Assembly: GCA_963702955.1 (NCBI GenBank) | Contig: OY969774.1 | Location: 1,860,001-1,924,000, forward strand | Source of the DNA: VRUE01 sp963702955 | Lineage (GTDB): Bacteria > Actinomycetota > Thermoleophilia > Solirubrobacterales > 70-9 | Length of the DNA stretch: 64,000 nt | Direction: 5' to 3' | In this document: in pieces, positions 10,301-17,674 of the stretch | How positions within the stretch are numbered: position 1 is the stretch's first letter | Layout of the letters: every line of letters begins with the position of its first letter | Made by a program: the position numbers and the translations under genes | Notes under the pieces: generated by a model | Databases searched by the model: none | Told to the model about the DNA's origin: nothing | Seen by the model: only the letters and a program-made list of their open reading frames with translations

Positions 10301-11673
10301 CCGAACTGGCTGATCTGTTCGCCGGCGGGGCCGTAGGCGTGGAAGCGGTAGGAGTAGGAGCAGCCGCCGACCGAGGGGCCGCACTCGCCGACGTAGACGT
10401 CGCCCGCGGCGTCGGTCGCGAGGGCCTTGGGGTCGCCGGTGAAGAACGTCTTCAGCAGCGCCCCGCTCGCATCGCGTTCCTCGACCGCGCCGAGCGCCCC
10501 GTCTCGCAGCGTCGTCACCGTGGCCGGGGAGCCGCCGCCAGAGCCGATCTGTTCGACGTCCTGATAGGCCAGCGAGCCGCGGAACTGGACCGTGATCGAA
10601 CCGCCGCCGGAAACCTGCAGGTCGCCGGGTGCGATCGCCGGCAGTTCCCCCAGCGCTTTCTGGACTTCGGAGGCGCCGGCGCTCGCCGCGAGTTCTTTCG
10701 TGGTCCCCCCCTCGAAGCTCAGGGTGTATTTGCCGCTCGCCGGCGGGGTGATCCGCTGTTCCTCCAGCGTCGCCGCGCGCAGCGCGACCAGGTTGCCCGC
10801 CGGGGTCGCGGCGAGGGCGTTGACCGCCCCCGCCGGGTGCCCTTTGAAGGAGCCGCCGCCCGGCACGGGCGCTTCGGAGAGGAAGGCGCCGCCCGCTTCG
10901 AAGCGCTCGAGGCGGTTGAGATCGCCCACCCAGAGGTCGCCCGAGGGGCCCACCGCGAGCGAGTAGGGGGCCGAGAACTCGCCCGGGGCGCTTCCCGAGC
11001 CGCCGACGCCGCATTCGTCTCCCGCTTCGAGGTCGGCGGCCGTGCAGATGTTCGCTCCGCTGGTCTCGTCGACCCCCTTGCCGAGCATGTACAGGAGCTG
11101 GCCGGCGGGGGTGAACTTGCTGACGCGGCGCTTGGAGGCGTCGGCGACGTAGACGTCGCCGGTTTCCTGGTCGACGGCGAGGGCGTTGGGGGTGACGGCT
11201 CCGGCGCCGGTCGCGCCGAAGGCGCCTTCAGGGGTGCCGCTGATCTCGGCCGGACCAATCGAACAGCGCCTCGTCGGCGGTTCGGCGGCGGGGCCGCAGA
11301 CCTGCAGCTCCTGGCTCTTCCCATCGGCCACTCCCCAGCCCCAGGCGAGCTGGAAGTCGCCTGCGGGGCCGAAGCGGTCGATGCGGTAGTTGGTCGAGTA
11401 ATCGGCGACGTAGACACTTCCGGGTTCCACGCCCCCTGCGCCGCTCTGGTTGACTGCCACGCTCGTCGGAAGATTGACCTTTCCCGCGCCATGCCCCCAG
11501 CCGGCGAGGGTCAGCGGCGCCGCCTCGGCGGGCGGGGCGGCCAGGGCGAGCGCGAGGGTCGCGAGCACCAACGACGCAACGCTGAGCGGCAGGGCGGCGA
11601 GGGCAATCAGCGACGCCCGCGTCGCGGTGCTCGTCCTAGCCCCTGTCCTGTCGTTCACGCCCTTCGTTCGCAT
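7348..11673 (-). CDS. Secreted NHL-repeat / fibronectin-III-like protein
   Basis: A 1441-residue protein with an N-terminal hydrophobic export segment (LIALAALPLSVASLVLATLALALAAPPAEA). The first ~450 residues carry NHL-type propeller strands such as PTSVAVN...GSVYVADY, PNALAVDQETGDVYVADA and PYSLAVGPSGDLWVGDL. These are followed by FN3-like units (SYRFEYGTDESYG...TTYHFRLVAENEAG) around residues 530-700. A C-terminal half contains TolB/WD-like strands (SEDGSRVFWSAG, SPSGRYLAFMSS). The protein ends CPKGKRKARHKGKVVC plus a His/Arg/Lys tail. It starts the operon with the downstream 1234-residue protein (ATGA overlap). A beta-propeller surface scaffold is the likely architecture; ligand and role are unknown. 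Confidence 0.75.
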   Translation of the reverse strand: MRTKGVNDRTGARTSTATRASLIALAALPLSVASLVLATLALALAAPPAEAAPLTLAGWGHGAGKVNLPTSVAVNQSGAGGVEPGSVYVADYSTNYRIDRFGPAGDFQLAWGWGVADGKSQELQVCGPAAEPPTRRCSIGPAEISGTPEGAFGATGAGAVTPNALAVDQETGDVYVADASKRRVSKFTPAGQLLYMLGKGVDETSGANICTAADLEAGDECGVGGSGSAPGEFSAPYSLAVGPSGDLWVGDLNRLERFEAGGAFLSEAPVPGGGSFKGHPAGAVNALAATPAGNLVALRAATLEEQRITPPASGKYTLSFEGGTTKELAASAGASEVQKALGELPAIAPGDLQVSGGGSITVQFRGSLAYQDVEQIGSGGGSPATVTTLRDGALGAVEERDASGALLKTFFTGDPKALATDAAGDVYVGECGPSVGGCSYSYRFHAYGPAGEQISQFGAGQVIGEPYGNALAADHTGRTLYTTSSTGASDNGGAEAKERVAVQAFPLPEPGPLPEDQRAEDILPTAATLAAQLNPEGHPTSYRFEYGTDESYGSETPEETLPGSGYEAEALSVPIEGLTPDTTYHFRLVAENEAGTAAGEDTTFTTRPAVAIDAQWASALAAHDASVHAKLDPLGVAGKWWLEYGTSPCSSGGCAQSAHLGLPASFGDIEVAVALSGLEPSTAYFYRFVASDTREGSEYLVHGADLSFATQSATLGFSLADNRAWEMVSPPKKYGASIGVGGGGEGQIQAAANGEAIAYLSAGSIEAAPQGNRAPERSSALARRGAGGGWSSEDLTPPNAVVETPTTGEGYEYKLFDTQLANALLEPRTSTPLSPEATERTPYLRQNTASPSYTPLLSGAPGFADVPEGTEFGGADLGKAHSAATVRGATPSLEHVLLGSIVPLAKDASANALYEWTAAAPPSGRLQPVSVLPGSEDKAVEAKLGSGEASTRGAVSEDGSRVFWSAGPTNGNPTGLYLRDLGRGETLRLDAEQEGAFGTGAVEPIFQGASPDGAAALFTDTQNLTEDANEEGADLYRCSVVIQEGHLGCDLVDLTAHTENPENAFESAEVQGLLAGMAEDATQAYFVAKGVLSGENAEGRSPTPGQPNLYRWRQGAGIGFLATLAGADSNDWGSLGGGIAAWKQTATASPSGRYLAFMSSLPLSGYDNADAKSGAADQEVFLYDAEANGGEGGLLCASCDPGGGRPKGLTGGSANGTAASDPQGLWTGVSLAATLPEASKLENFGAPSVYRSRALHDDGRLFFNVAGSLVAGDSNGNWDVYQYEPSGVGTCTPSSGDAGTARSAGGGCVSLISSGTGEGESAFLDASEGGGDAFFLTAAPLSVTDEDRVTDVYDARVDGIPAKLEPRAECQGEACQPPYIPPNDPTPASASFQGPGNVREGPAAAPRGRCPKGKRKARHKGKVVCAKSHRRQAKHHRRAHR

Positions 11674-11822
11674 AAGTCCCGTCCCGTGTGTCTCGTTGTC
11701 CCTTTGAAGTCCCTGTGAGGTCCTTATGACCTCTCCCCCGCTCCCTGGCCGGGGGGTGCTGCTGCGCTTCCGGTGCTGCCTTGCTGCGTCACTTAGAGGT
11801 GCTGGTGTTGCTATGGGCCTCC

Positions 11823-11850
11823 GCCCCGGGCCAATGACGTGGCCCGGGGC
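11823..11850. terminator. 11-bp perfect GC hairpin in a 229-bp intergenic gap
   Basis: GCCCCGGGCCA (11823-11833) and TGGCCCGGGGC (11840-11850) pair perfectly across a 6-nt loop. A weak T-rich stretch (TTTGGCTTGCTTCTTT) follows on the plus strand. It lies downstream of the minus-strand gene ending at 11903, so it probably ends that transcript, although the T-rich side faces the other way. I see nothing else in 11674-11902. Confidence 0.6.
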
Positions 11851-11902
11851 TTTGGCTTGCTTCTTTGCTTCCTGGTGCTGCTTGGTTCCTTTGACCCCTC
11901 GC

Positions 11903-13120
11903 CTATTCGAATTTCGCCGAGATCGTCTTGGTGGCGTCGATCGGCGCCTTGCAGGGGGTGGTTTTGCCCGTGCAGTTGCCGGCCGAGCCGCCCGAGACCG
12001 TCCAGCCGTTGAACGAGTAGCCCGCCGAGGCGGTCGCGGTCAGTTCGACTTCGTCGCCTTCATAGAAGGCCTCTTTGGTCGTCGTGCAGCCGGTGCCGCA
12101 GCTGAGGCCGGACTTGACGAGGCCTTTGACGAGCAGCGATTTGCCCGTGACTTTGCCTTTGAAGGCGCCGGGGCCGGTCAGGTTGAGGGTCACGACTTTG
12201 GTCGGCTTCGGTTCGAACTTCACTTTGACCGAGCTGTTGGCTTCGATCGTGAATTCGCAGGCTGCTTCGCCACCGGGGCAGTTGCCGACGGCCGAGCCGG
12301 TTTCGCTTTCGACCACGGCGGCCTGGGAGCCCTTCGCCGGTATGGCTTTGACCTTCACGACTTTGCCCGCTTGGATCGCCGAGGTGGCGGTCGAGCAGCT
12401 TTCGTCGCAGCTGATGCCGGTCGAGGTCACCTTGCCGTAGCCCGAGCCGGCCTTGGTGACCGTGAGAGTCTTGGTCGGGACGAAGTAGGCGATGACTTTC
12501 GTCGCCGAGGTGGCCCCCGTCACTTCGCATTTGAGCCCGGTCGCGACGGTGCAGCCTTTCCATTTGGAGAAGGCGTAGCCGGCCGCCGGGGAGGCGGTGA
12601 GGGTGACGGAACCTGTGAGTTCAGCCGAGCACGAGGTTTTCGAGGGGCCGCAGTTTTCTGAGTTGATCCCGGCAGGGCTGCTGACCACGGTGCCTTCGCC
12701 GCCGGACTTTTCGACCGTGAAGGCTTTGTTGAAGGCGGCTTTGATCGTCATTTCGCCTTCGAAGGAGATGAAGCCGCATTCTTCTACGAGCGGTTCTTCT
12801 TCGCAAAACGCGAACGCTTCTCCTTCGACCGTCCAGCCGGCAAAGGCGGAGCCGGGGGCGGCTTCCTCCTTCGCATGCTCGCCGGGGAGGCCAGATTCTT
12901 CGAATTCTTTAGCTTCGGTGTCGCAGACGCCGGTCTGAGGACCGGGCGAGGTGTAGGCGCAGTTGACGGGCGGCGTGCCGTCTAGAGGTGACACGCCTAC
13001 GACGGTGCCCGAGCCGGTGCCCGAGATGACGACGTGGGTGTTGATCGCTGCGCTCGCCCCGGCGACGGGGACGAGCAGCAAGGCCCCCAGCGCGGCGAGC
13101 AGGATGGTCAAGCGTTTCAC
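11903..13120 (-). CDS. Secreted InlB B-repeat-like protein
   Basis: A 405-residue protein starting at GTG (13118-13120) behind AAGGAG with 9 nt spacing. MKRLTILLAALGALLLVPVAGASA is a signal peptide. The mature part comprises about five divergent InlB B-repeat units (FAGWTVEG, FSKWKGC, FNGWTVSGG, each with paired Cys and KxxAxF strand ends), related to but shorter than the protein at 339-3596. Unlike the neighbours it lacks a PASTA domain and a basic tail. It is transcribed alone from a promoter-like TTGACA element and a structured leader. The function is unknown; surface exposure is inferred from the signal and repeats. Confidence 0.75.
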   Translation of the reverse strand: MKRLTILLAALGALLLVPVAGASAAINTHVVISGTGSGTVVGVSPLDGTPPVNCAYTSPGPQTGVCDTEAKEFEESGLPGEHAKEEAAPGSAFAGWTVEGEAFAFCEEEPLVEECGFISFEGEMTIKAAFNKAFTVEKSGGEGTVVSSPAGINSENCGPSKTSCSAELTGSVTLTASPAAGYAFSKWKGCTVATGLKCEVTGATSATKVIAYFVPTKTLTVTKAGSGYGKVTSTGISCDESCSTATSAIQAGKVVKVKAIPAKGSQAAVVESETGSAVGNCPGGEAACEFTIEANSSVKVKFEPKPTKVVTLNLTGPGAFKGKVTGKSLLVKGLVKSGLSCGTGCTTTKEAFYEGDEVELTATASAGYSFNGWTVSGGSAGNCTGKTTPCKAPIDATKTISAKFE

Positions 13121-13280
13121 TTATCTCTCCTTGTCGGTGAGCCCCTGCCGAACCGCTTCCCGGCGGTCTTTGGGCGACTCGGTTATCCCTGTAAACCCGA
13201 CGAGTGGCCAAAGTTCCTGAAAAGTGCTTGGCGTTTCGCAGGCGAGGCAAGCAAACCACCTACACGCGGGTTTGTCAAGG
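13121..13280 (-). promoter_or_regulatory. Promoter and structured 5' leader of the InlB-type gene
   Basis: On the minus strand TTGACA (13278-13273) is followed after 17 nt by TTTGCT, a plausible sigma-70-type promoter. About 120 nt of leader follows. GTCGG (rev. 13201-13197) can pair with CCGAC (rev. 13137-13133), which sits directly before the AAGGAG ribosome binding site. Inside is an ACCGC...GCGGT hairpin with loop CGGGAA. A closing stem abutting the SD is a riboswitch-like geometry. Strings ACAGGGATAACC and CCCAAAG recall parts of the c-di-GMP-I core, but the first hairpin of that class does not fit, so no family is assigned. Confidence 0.35.
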
Positions 13281-13328
13281 AGAGGTTCCTTGAGAGAGGA
13301 GGACGTTCCTAGAACTGAGGAGGAGTTG

Positions 13329-13988
13329 CTAAACAGCTTCGCGGCTGAGGCGGGAGGCCTCGGCGGCGCCCAGGTAGGGCGCGAGGACGAACTCGGCGCA
13401 GTCGGGGAGCAGGTCCTCGAGGCGCTCGGCTTCGCCGGCCGCGACCTTGCGGTGGACGAGCGAGACGAGCGAGCCGACGACGGTGTCCTCGGTCGAGTCG
13501 GGGAGCGGGCGCTCGCCGGCGGGGCGCTCGGCGCGACCGAGCCGCAGCGGCGCCGTCAGCTCGGCGACCGCCCGGTCGAAGCGGGCGGCGACCGCCGGGC
13601 CGGCGCCGCGGGACTCGACCAGGCAGAGGCGGGCCAGGTCGGGCTCGGCGGCGAGGAAGGAGAGCACGGCGCGGGTCGCGGCGATCGCCTTGGCCGGCCA
13701 GCCCTGCTCCGGCTCGACCGCGGCGGCGACCAGCTCATGCAGGTGCTCGACGACGACCTCGAAGGCGGCGAGGAAGCACTGCTCCTTGGACTCGAAGTTC
13801 TCGTAGAAGACGCGGCGGGAGACCTTCGCCTCGCGGGTGATGTCGGTGAGGGTGACGTCGGCGTAGCCCTTCTCGGCGACAGCGGTGGCGAGGGCGGCGA
13901 TCAGCCGCTCGCGCTGGTGGTGGGCGACCTGCTCGCGGCTGTAGCCGTGGCGGCCGGCGGGCAGCGGGCCGAGCTCTTCGGCGGGCAT
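13329..13988 (-). CDS. TetR-family transcriptional regulator
   Basis: 219 residues. An N-terminal helix-turn-helix domain (roughly residues 25-72) reads RLIAALATAVAEKGYADVT-L-TDI and SRRVFYENFESKEQCFLAAF, the classic TetR signature in which FYENFxxKExCF closes the DNA-binding domain. The all-helical C-terminal ligand domain contains PDLARLCLVESRGAGPAVAARF and ends in LLPDCAEFVLAPYLGAAEA, a tail shared with the other TetR proteins in this window, so they are paralogues. There is no obvious target operon beside it; it is followed by a second TetR gene 18 bp away on the same strand. Ligand unknown. Confidence 0.85.
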   Translation of the reverse strand: MPAEELGPLPAGRHGYSREQVAHHQRERLIAALATAVAEKGYADVTLTDITREAKVSRRVFYENFESKEQCFLAAFEVVVEHLHELVAAAVEPEQGWPAKAIAATRAVLSFLAAEPDLARLCLVESRGAGPAVAARFDRAVAELTAPLRLGRAERPAGERPLPDSTEDTVVGSLVSLVHRKVAAGEAERLEDLLPDCAEFVLAPYLGAAEASRLSREAV

Positions 13989-14006
13989 CGTCGCGGACGG
14001 GGCGGG

Positions 14007-14732
14007 CTAGGCGGAGATCGCGTCGGCGACCTCGCCGGCCTCCCGCGCCGCCTCGTCCTCGCCGACGAAGGGGCGGAGGACGAACTCGACCGTCTCCGGC
14101 AGCAGGCCGCGCAGCCCGTCGGCTTCGCCCGCCATCAGCCGCTGGCTCAGCACCCAGGCGATCCCCCCGGCGAGGGTCTCCTCGAGGCTCGTCGGCAGGG
14201 TGTCGCCGCGCGGGTTCAGCTCGCGGCCGGGCGCGATCAGCGGGGCCAGCCGTTTCAGCGCCCGCTCGTGGCGCTTCGCCGCCTCCGGCCCGGCGGCGTT
14301 GGCCTCGACCAGGCAGACGCGGGCGACGGTCGGGTGGGCGGCGACCTGCTCGAAGAGGGCGCCGAGCGCCGCGCCGATCCGGTCCGCCCAGGGCCCTTCT
14401 TCGCGTTTGTAGGCGCCCTCGACCTGCGCCGCGCCGTGCTCGAAGCCGGCGTCGAGCAGCGCCAGGAAGGCGGCTTCCTTGTCGGCGAAGTGCTTGTAGA
14501 AGGTCTTGTAGCCGACCTTGGCGCGGCGGACGATCGTCTCGATCGTCGTCTCCTGGTATCCCTGCTCGGCGACCTGCTCGGCGGTCGCCTCGAGGATGCG
14601 GCGGCGCCGGCCCTGCTCGGCCGCGTCGCGGCCGACCGGCTCGGGGCCGGGAGGCTGCCTGGAGGCCTTTCCGGGAAGCGCTCGCACAGGTGCAGGATAG
14701 CGCTCGTTCCCATTGGTACGAAACAGGTACAT
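14007..14732 (-). CDS. TetR-family transcriptional regulator
   Basis: About 241 residues from ATG 14732 (MYLFRTNG). An in-frame ATG at 14756 would leave only 17 bp to the divergent gene and would cover the likely -10 TATGTT (14757-14752), so the shorter form is preferred. The HTH region RRRILEATAEQVAEQGYQETTIETIVRRAKVGYKTFYKHFADKEAAFLALL is typical TetR. The C-terminal part has the family-wide LARVCLVE-like (TVARVCLVEANAAGPEA) and LLPETVEFVLRPFVG blocks. It is divergent from the TetR gene at 14774, so the two may share an operator in 14733-14773, where gggaaagttccc forms a short inverted repeat. Ligand and targets are unknown. Confidence 0.82.
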   Translation of the reverse strand: MYLFRTNGNERYPAPVRALPGKASRQPPGPEPVGRDAAEQGRRRRILEATAEQVAEQGYQETTIETIVRRAKVGYKTFYKHFADKEAAFLALLDAGFEHGAAQVEGAYKREEGPWADRIGAALGALFEQVAAHPTVARVCLVEANAAGPEAAKRHERALKRLAPLIAPGRELNPRGDTLPTSLEETLAGGIAWVLSQRLMAGEADGLRGLLPETVEFVLRPFVGEDEAAREAGEVADAISA

Positions 14733-14773
14733 GGAGTGGGGAAAGTTCCCAAACATAAGCTATGGTGTCCTGA

Positions 14774-15394
14774 ATGGAAGCACCCGGCCCCCTCCGCGCA
14801 GTCCGCTCCTGGGAGGAGGCGGTCCCCGACCGCGACTCCGACCGCGAGGTCCGCGAGGCGGTGCTGACGGCGGTCGGCGAGCTGGGCTACGCGAAGGCGA
14901 CGGTGCGCGAGATCGTCGCCCGCGCCGGGATCACCGAGGACCGCTTCCAGCGCCGCTTCGGCGGCAAGGAGCGCTGCTTCGCCGCCGCCTACGCCGAGGC
15001 GGCCGAGCGGCTGGGCGGCGATCTGCTCGGCGCCTGCGAGGAGGCCTCGAGCTGGAGGGCCGGCTTCGAGGCGGCGCTGGCCGAGCTGCTGCGCTTCGTC
15101 GCCGCGCAGCCGGCGGCGGCCCGCTCGCTGCTGATCGAGGTGAAGGCGGCGCGCGGCGAGGCCTGGGCCAAGCACCAGGAGGTCGTCGAGCGCCTGACCG
15201 AGGCGGTCGCCGCCGCCCGCGACCAGTCGGGCGCCCGCCCCAACGCCTCGCCGATGACCGCCGGCTTCGTCGTCGGCGCGATCGAGGAATCGCTCTGCAT
15301 AGAGATAGCCGCCGGCCGCGCCGGCGAAGCCGAGCGCCTGCTGGAAGACCTGACCCGGCTGGCCTTCCTGCAGCTGTTCGGCGAGGAGGCGTAG
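14774..15394 (+). CDS. TetR-family transcriptional regulator
   Basis: 206 residues. The HTH part (REVREAVLTAVGELGYAKATVREIVARAGITEDRFQRRFGGKERCFAAAYAEA) fits TetR, with RFQRRF replacing the usual TFYEHF. The C-terminal domain is shorter than in its neighbours but keeps AAARSLLIEVKAA and AFLQLFGEEA. The transcript is probably leaderless: TATGGT (14761-14766) lies 7 nt before the ATG and there is no Shine-Dalgarno sequence. It is divergent from the TetR gene at 14732. Ligand unknown. Confidence 0.82.
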   Translation: MEAPGPLRAVRSWEEAVPDRDSDREVREAVLTAVGELGYAKATVREIVARAGITEDRFQRRFGGKERCFAAAYAEAAERLGGDLLGACEEASSWRAGFEAALAELLRFVAAQPAAARSLLIEVKAARGEAWAKHQEVVERLTEAVAAARDQSGARPNASPMTAGFVVGAIEESLCIEIAAGRAGEAERLLEDLTRLAFLQLFGEEA

Positions 15395-15461
15395 CGCTGA
15401 CAGCGTCAGAAGGAACTTAGTGTGCTGGACATAAGTTATCTCCTGCTAAGCTATTGCCGAA

Positions 15462-16886
15462 ATGACCGCCGGCTTCCTCAACCGCAGGGAAGAGCTGCAG
15501 ATCCTGCAACGCCGCTGGGCTCAGGGCGAGAGTCAGATTTTCCTCCTCTGGGGACGGCGGCGGGTCGGCAAGACCGAGCTTCTGCTGGAGTTCGGCCGCG
15601 ATAAGCGGACGCTTTTCTTCGAGGCGACCAGCGGCACTCGGGCCGACCACCTGAGTGACTTCTCGGGGCGCCTCGCCGAAGTCACCGGGCGTGCGGGCCT
15701 GACGGCGCTCGACTGGCGGTCGGCGCTCGACGCGGTCGCCGACTGGGCCGAAGCCGAGGGGCCGATGCTGCTGGCACTCGACGAGTTTCAGCACATCGCC
15801 CGTGAGAGCCCGGAGGTGGGGACCACGATCAACGTGTGGTGGCGGGAGCGTGGACGGGTCGCTCCCGTGTTCGTGGTGCTGTCCGGCAGCGAGATCGGCT
15901 TCTTCGAGCGGGAAGTCGTCAGCTACTCGGCGAGCACCTATGGGCGGCGTGCAGGCCAGCTGCGGCTCGAGCCGTTCAAGCCCGAGGACATCGGCCTCTT
16001 CCTGCCGGACTGGAGCGCCGAGGACCGGGTTCGCGCTTACGCCGTCTTCGGCGGCATGCCCTACTACCTCGCGCACGTCCGCGCCGACGAGAGCCTTGCC
16101 AAGAACATCCTCGATCTGATTCTGCTGCGCGACGGCCTCCTGCACGAGGAGGCTCGCCTGCTTCTCGACATCGAGCTGCCCGACGCAAACACCTATTTCT
16201 CGGTTCTGAGAGCGATCGCAGCCGGGCAGACCCGCGTCAACCAGATCGACCAACGCACCGGGATCGGCGACACCTCGCGGGTCAGCCAGATGCTTGACCG
16301 GCTGCAACGCCTCTGGTTGGTTCGCAAGGAGATCCCGGTGACGGTCGAAAACCCCGAGCGCTCTCGGCAAAGCTTCTACCGGCTCGTCAACCCCTACCTG
16401 CGCTTCTGGTTCCGCTTCGTCCTGCCGGCTCAGGGCCGTCTTGCCGATGCCGCAGGCGCAAAACGGCAGCTCGAGAGCCGTATCCTTCCCGAGCTCGACG
16501 AGTTCGTCGCCGCCCCCGCATTCGAGGAGGTCTGCCAGGCTTGGCTGCGTCGCGAGACCGATGCCGCCTCCGTCGGCTGGTGGTGGGGGAAGGTTCGCGA
16601 GACGCGAGACGCCGCCCTCCGCGATATCGACCGGAAGCTGGACGCCGTCGCGATCGACGACAACGGAATGGTGATCGCCCTCGGCTCCTGCAAGTGGACA
16701 GCCGGTCCGATGCCGGCGGCCGAGAGGGACAAGCTGGAAGCGCTGGCCGCGCACCTCTGCCCGAATGAGAGTCAACCGTCCCTCTTCTTCTTCTCTCGAT
16801 CGGGCTTCGAGAAGCCACTCCGCGCAGCCGCCGCCAAGGATCCGCGCCTGCATCTGGTTACGGCAGAGGAAGCGGTCGGAGGCTGA
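15462..16886 (+). CDS. P-loop ATPase with DUF234-type C-terminal domain
   Basis: 474 residues. Walker A GRRRVGKT lies at 31-38 and Walker B LLALDEFQ at about 103-110 (D107/E108). Conserved SGSEIGFFE and YGRRAGQLRLEPF segments mark the archaeal-type ATPase_2 family, followed by a winged-helix segment (TRVNQIDQRTGIGDTSRVSQMLDRL). The C-terminus has the DUF234 nuclease-like pattern LDAVAIDD...GSCKW; the Glu expected before the Lys is replaced, giving D394...S409-C-K411, so nuclease activity may be lost. There is no SD; TGGACA (15426-15431) with AGCTAT (15449-15454) 7 nt before the ATG suggests a leaderless transcript. Biological role unknown. Confidence 0.8.
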   Translation: MTAGFLNRREELQILQRRWAQGESQIFLLWGRRRVGKTELLLEFGRDKRTLFFEATSGTRADHLSDFSGRLAEVTGRAGLTALDWRSALDAVADWAEAEGPMLLALDEFQHIARESPEVGTTINVWWRERGRVAPVFVVLSGSEIGFFEREVVSYSASTYGRRAGQLRLEPFKPEDIGLFLPDWSAEDRVRAYAVFGGMPYYLAHVRADESLAKNILDLILLRDGLLHEEARLLLDIELPDANTYFSVLRAIAAGQTRVNQIDQRTGIGDTSRVSQMLDRLQRLWLVRKEIPVTVENPERSRQSFYRLVNPYLRFWFRFVLPAQGRLADAAGAKRQLESRILPELDEFVAAPAFEEVCQAWLRRETDAASVGWWWGKVRETRDAALRDIDRKLDAVAIDDNGMVIALGSCKWTAGPMPAAERDKLEALAAHLCPNESQPSLFFFSRSGFEKPLRAAAAKDPRLHLVTAEEAVGG

Positions 16887-16927
16887 GCCTCAGCACCTGC
16901 TGCCAGGCCGGGCGGCTGTCGCCGACG

Positions 16928-17362
16928 TCAGGTGTCGGCTTTGTTTACCGGCCGCTCGAACGGATTGACGCAGTGCACACCGGTGCGCTCCACGTCCGCG
17001 ATGTTTCGCGTTGCGAGCGTCAACCCGTGCACCTTTGCCGTTGCGGCCAACAAGCCGTCGACGACGGGTAGCCGGTCGGGAACATCCATACGGCCCCACT
17101 CTTCGGCGATGGGACGGTCCACCGAGAGGACGCGGTCGCGATGCTGGTCGGCAACCCGGCCCAGCCAAGTCTCCAGCGCGGCTGCGGACTTCCGATCCCG
17201 GCGCCGGACGCTCTCTATACCGCGACGGATCTCCCCGAGCGTGAGTGCGCTGAGGAAAATCTCCTCCTCCGCAAGGCCATCGACCCAGGCAACGACTTCG
17301 GGGTCCGCTCGATCGCCCTTCCGCAGCTCGGACGCAACGTTCGTATCGATCAGGAAGCTCAA
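16928..17362 (-). CDS. FitB/VapC-type PIN-domain ribonuclease toxin
   Basis: 144 residues. The PIN core is complete: D6 in LIDTNVASEL, E44 in LTLGEIRRGIE, D102 in PVVDGLLAATA, and the C-terminal ATRNIADVERTG with D123. These acidic residues bind Mg2+ in VapC/FitB RNases, which cleave RNA when released from the antitoxin. The length is typical. The gene follows its antitoxin with a 4-bp overlap (17359-17362), the standard toxin-antitoxin arrangement. The RNA target is unknown. Confidence 0.88.
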   Translation of the reverse strand: MSFLIDTNVASELRKGDRADPEVVAWVDGLAEEEIFLSALTLGEIRRGIESVRRRDRKSAAALETWLGRVADQHRDRVLSVDRPIAEEWGRMDVPDRLPVVDGLLAATAKVHGLTLATRNIADVERTGVHCVNPFERPVNKADT

Positions 17363-17592
17363 AGATCAACCGGCCGGCCGTAGTCGAGCGGCCGCTCGAA
17401 GTCGAGATCCTCGCCGACATCGGGCATTTCCAACAGGAGCTCCTTAAGGGAGCTTCCCGGGCCCGGATCCCTCAGCGCGGTGCGGAGTATCTCCCGATGC
17501 TCCTCCTCGGCGGAGCGGCCGTGGGAGGCAGCGCGAAGCTTGAGCTCGCGCACGACCTCGGCCTCTATGTTGCGAACGAGGAGTTGGGCCAT
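17359..17592 (-). CDS. FitA-type antitoxin (ribbon-helix-helix)
   Basis: 77 residues from ATG 17592. MAQLLVRNIEAEVVRELKLRAASHGRSAEEEHREIL is an Arc/MetJ ribbon-helix-helix fold of the FitA family, which binds DNA as a dimer. The C-terminal stretch (DVGEDLDFERPLDYGRPVDL) is the acidic/aromatic toxin-wrapping tail, with an Arg that would insert into the PIN active site. An upstream in-frame ATG at 17619 would read through the operator, so 17592 is preferred. The antitoxin probably represses its own promoter together with the toxin. Confidence 0.85.
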   Translation of the reverse strand: MAQLLVRNIEAEVVRELKLRAASHGRSAEEEHREILRTALRDPGPGSSLKELLLEMPDVGEDLDFERPLDYGRPVDL

Positions 17593-17600
17593 TGGAAGGA

Positions 17601-17618
17601 ATGCTAGCAATGATAGCA
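17601..17618. promoter_or_regulatory. Probable FitAB operator
   Basis: The minus strand reads TGCTATCATTGCTAGCAT immediately upstream of the antitoxin start: TGCTA and TAGCA form an inverted repeat. TGCTATCA is, as I recall, the half-site bound by gonococcal FitAB. The site overlaps the region where the ribosome would load, so binding would block the promoter and start. Confidence 0.55.
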
Positions 17619-17674
17619 ATGTTGGGTTGCACTCTCCTCCAAGGCCCCGCGAGGCAAAACTCTCCCCCCTAGGG

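Noticed and set aside
8989..11718. 909-codon open frame on the plus strand
   Set aside because: It mirrors the NHL-repeat gene on the other strand; the translation is Gly/Arg/Ala-rich without motifs, as expected from high-GC antisense frames.
13121..13265. Confident c-di-GMP-I riboswitch call
   Set aside because: Only short strings match; the P2 hairpin between the conserved segments has no room.
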